A stretch of 64,000 nt of DNA. Origin: Thamnaconus septentrionalis. Its lineage: Eukaryota > Chordata > Actinopteri > Tetraodontiformes > Monacanthidae. The stretch covers positions 2,651,905 through 2,715,904 of the forward strand of contig CM020512.1 in NCBI GenBank assembly GCA_009823395.1, in the 5' to 3' direction. Numbering within the stretch: the first letter of the stretch is position 1; the number at the start of each line of letters is the position of its first letter. A model generated the notes under the pieces. That model did no database searches and was not told where the DNA came from. It saw only the letters and a list, made by a program, of their open reading frames with translations. Position numbers and translations under genes: made by a program. Of this stretch, positions 63,717-64,000 are shown piece after piece.

Positions 63717-64000
63717 TCAAAATATTTTCTCTGAAGCATGAGAAAGCTAGCTTCACCTGTGACCAAATGCTGAGGTGCCAACAATAAATAACCAGCCGGA
63801 AAAATGTCTGCACCATTACATAAAAGAACAACAACTTTCTCTGAATAACAAACTGTCATTGATAGAACTGTTGCTGCTATCTGTTTTCTTGTAAGCTCAT
63901 GTTAATGGATGAGTTTAGTTTTCTTGCATTTTGAAATTTTTAAATTGTATTTTTCACAACAAATTCCAAAGTGTGTTCGTCAAAATCCATTGCTTTCAGC

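Overview
This is vertebrate, almost certainly teleost fish, nuclear DNA. It has multi-exon genes with GT-AG introns, many (CA)n/(GT)n/(TA)n microsatellites, hAT-like DNA transposon remnants and a tRNA-headed fish SINE. Gene content and order match the block around human 1p36.3: RER1, TP73, WRAP73, TPRG1L. The species cannot be named from the sequence.

Region 1 (about 3.0-21.5 kb, all minus strand) is a tandem array of four six-exon class C GPCR genes that I read as type 1 taste receptors (T1R, tas1r family), called A to D in transcription order. A (21463-18270), B (16261-13125) and C (11941-8536) are open across all six exons, coding for about 820, 824 and 818 residues. D (6409-2997) has intact exons 1-5 but a one-base insertion in exon 6 that removes TM6 and TM7. 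All four carry the same 17-bp element with an octamer-like core 104-154 bp upstream of the start codon.

Region 2 (24.7-29.4 kb, minus) is rer1, coding for the ER/Golgi retention receptor. One of its introns holds a hAT-like element with a second one nested inside it.

Region 3 (31.1-51 kb, minus) is tp73. Thirteen coding exons give a TAp73-alpha-like protein of about 670 residues, from the transactivation start at 48372 to the alpha C-terminus at 31130. A delta-N first exon lies in intron 3 near 46.7-47.0 kb. It begins with ATG at 46692, and a 19/20 match to the p53 response-element consensus sits about 280 bp upstream.

Region 4 (51.7-62.1 kb, plus) is wrap73, with twelve coding exons (448 residues). 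It is head-to-head with tp73 across a promoter-like interval carrying an E2F-type and a ZNF143-type site, and tail-to-tail with tprg1l (minus), whose last exon is at 63435-63629 and which runs off the right edge.

I found no new type of genetic system. The most notable observations are the shared element upstream of the taste-receptor genes, the frameshifted fourth copy with a homogenised exon 6 end, the p53-type site at the inferred delta-N promoter of tp73, and the nested and target-site-duplicated mobile elements. Exon limits were placed by eye from splice signals and frame continuity; reading phases close for every multi-exon gene, but positions may be off by a base.
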